Shown here piece after piece: positions 63,136 through 64,000 of a DNA stretch of 64,000 bases. The notes beneath the pieces were generated by a model. It saw nothing but the letters and a program-made list of their open reading frames with translations, did no database searches and was not told where the DNA came from. The translations under genes and the position numbers were made by a program. How positions within the stretch are numbered: the first letter of the stretch is position 1; each line of letters starts with the position of its first letter. The DNA lies in contig NZ_BMLT01000001.1 in NCBI RefSeq assembly GCF_014645375.1, positions 124,001 to 188,000 on the forward strand, read 5' to 3'. This DNA comes from Marinobacterium nitratireducens (lineage in GTDB: Bacteria; Pseudomonadota; Gammaproteobacteria; Pseudomonadales; Balneatricaceae).

Positions 63136-64000
63136 ATGCCTTTGATACGACTTGACAATATCTCGGTGGCCTTCGGTGCCAGGACGCTGCTGGATAAGGT
63201 CGGCTTCCAGATCGAGCCGGGCGAGCGCGTGGCGCTGGTCGGGCTGAACGGCGCGGGCAAGTCGACGTTGCTCAAGCTGGTCTGCTCGCAGCTGCAGGCG
63301 GACAGCGGCGAGTTCTGGACCGACCCGGCCTGCCGCATCGCGCAGTTGCCGCAGGCACTGCCGGCGGCGGACGAACGGCAGGTGCGGGATGTGGTGATGG
63401 CGGGACTGGCGGATATCGTTGAACTGCGCCAGCGTTACGACCGGCTGGTACAGCACCACGACGAGGCTGACATGGCGGCGCTCGAGTCGCTGCAGCAGGA
63501 GATCGAGGCCCGGGACGGCTGGCATCTGGAACAGAAAGTGCAGCGGGTGCTGGATCGTCTTGGTCTGCCGGGGGAGCGGCGCATGTCGCAGCTGTCCGGA
63601 GGCTGGCGCCGGCGCGCGGCGCTCGGAGCGGCCCTGGTGCAGGAGCCGGATCTGCTGCTGCTCGACGAACCGACCAACCACCTCGATATCGATACCATCG
63701 AATGGCTCGAGCAGCAGCTGCTCGAGTTTCGGGGCGGGCTGCTGTTCATTTCCCACGACCGCGCGCTGGTCGATGCGCTGGCGACGCGTATCGTCGAGCT
63801 CGATCGCGGCATGCTGACGTCTTTTCCCGGCAGCTATCGCGAATACCAGGCGCGCAAGGAGCAGCTGCTGGCGGAGGAGGCGCGCCACAACGCCGAGTTC
63901 GACCGCAAGCTGGCGCAGGAAGAGGTCTGGATACGTCAGGGAATCAAGGCGCGCCGTACCCGCAACGAAGGCCGGGTGCGGGCGCTGGAACAGATGCGCC
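63136..64000 (+). CDS. uup: ABC-F ATPase Uup (5' part; cut by window edge)
   Basis: The frame is open from the ATG at 63136 to the window end (288 codons); the full protein is usually about 635 residues. The first ABC domain is complete: Walker A GLNGAGKS, signature LSGGWRRRAALGAAL, Walker B LLLLDEPTNHLDI and H-loop FISHDRALV. The inter-domain arm follows (EYQARKEQLLAEEARHN). ABC-F proteins act on ribosomes or DNA and have no membrane domain. Start choice is by homology (MPLIRLDNISVAFGARTLL). The second ABC domain is outside the window. Confidence 0.93.
   Translation, partial: MPLIRLDNISVAFGARTLLDKVGFQIEPGERVALVGLNGAGKSTLLKLVCSQLQADSGEFWTDPACRIAQLPQALPAADERQVRDVVMAGLADIVELRQRYDRLVQHHDEADMAALESLQQEIEARDGWHLEQKVQRVLDRLGLPGERRMSQLSGGWRRRAALGAALVQEPDLLLLDEPTNHLDIDTIEWLEQQLLEFRGGLLFISHDRALVDALATRIVELDRGMLTSFPGSYREYQARKEQLLAEEARHNAEFDRKLAQEEVWIRQGIKARRTRNEGRVRALEQMR

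Overview
The window looks like chromosomal DNA of a GC-rich gammaproteobacterium of the Pseudomonas/Oceanospirillales type. Almost every gene has a clear gammaproteobacterial counterpart. Two blocks keep the gene order I recall from Pseudomonas aeruginosa: apt-anr-hemN-(TauE-like)-ccoS-ccoI-ccoH-ccoG-ccoPQON (34.4-46.8 kb), and DUF2069-wrbA-arsC-yihY (15.3-18.1 kb). The species is inference, and I see no plasmid, phage or integrase signature. No rRNA, tRNA, CRISPR array or insertion sequence was recognised.

Layout. 1-6.1 kb: an NhaC-type antiporter cut by the window edge, topB with a LexA-like box upstream, a TSUP transporter, two small unknown ORFs and a ferritin-like diiron protein. 6.2-12.5 kb: a signalling/transport cluster with a soluble hybrid histidine kinase, an OmpR-type response regulator, a secreted unknown protein and an 868-residue ABC-exporter-like protein whose nucleotide-binding domain has lost all the usual catalytic motifs. 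12.6-18.3 kb: a LysR regulator, a SufS-SufE fusion, DUF2069, wrbA, arsC, yihY and acyP. 18.4-24.3 kb: tandem 975-residue Cache/HAMP/GAF/HD-GYP paralogues. 24.4-34.2 kb: proS, mscS, a TudS/DUF523 protein, a GGDEF protein, an L,D-transpeptidase, yigZ, a CDF transporter, queE and rdgC.

34.4-46.8 kb is a microaerobic respiration island: the structural operon ccoNOQP, assembly genes ccoG and ccoHIS, a TauE/SafE-like membrane protein, oxygen-independent hemN and the regulator fnr/anr. ANR/FNR-type boxes lie upstream of hemN and in the ccoN/hydrolase intergenic region. Intrinsic terminators follow ccoP and ccoG. The end of ccoI is duplicated just upstream of ccoS.

47-64 kb: an alpha/beta hydrolase, an ABM protein, tusA-proQ, trxC, lapG-lapD (c-di-GMP control of adhesin cleavage), yqjG, azoR, a DUF3080 lipoprotein, a MATE exporter, a DUF815 ATPase, phaC with a strong terminator, a glutaredoxin-like protein, tatD, slt and the 5' part of uup (cut by the edge).

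Two non-coding themes recur. Period-7 repeat arrays abut or lie just beyond the stop codons of several minus-strand genes (mscS, apt, fnr, ABM, DUF3080), and REP-like inverted-repeat doublets occur in three intergenic regions. c-di-GMP signalling is well represented (two HD-GYP proteins, one GGDEF protein, LapD/LapG). The most novel-looking items are the degenerate ABC protein and its neighbours, the period-7 arrays, the ccoI tail duplication and a candidate plus-strand small RNA beside apt.
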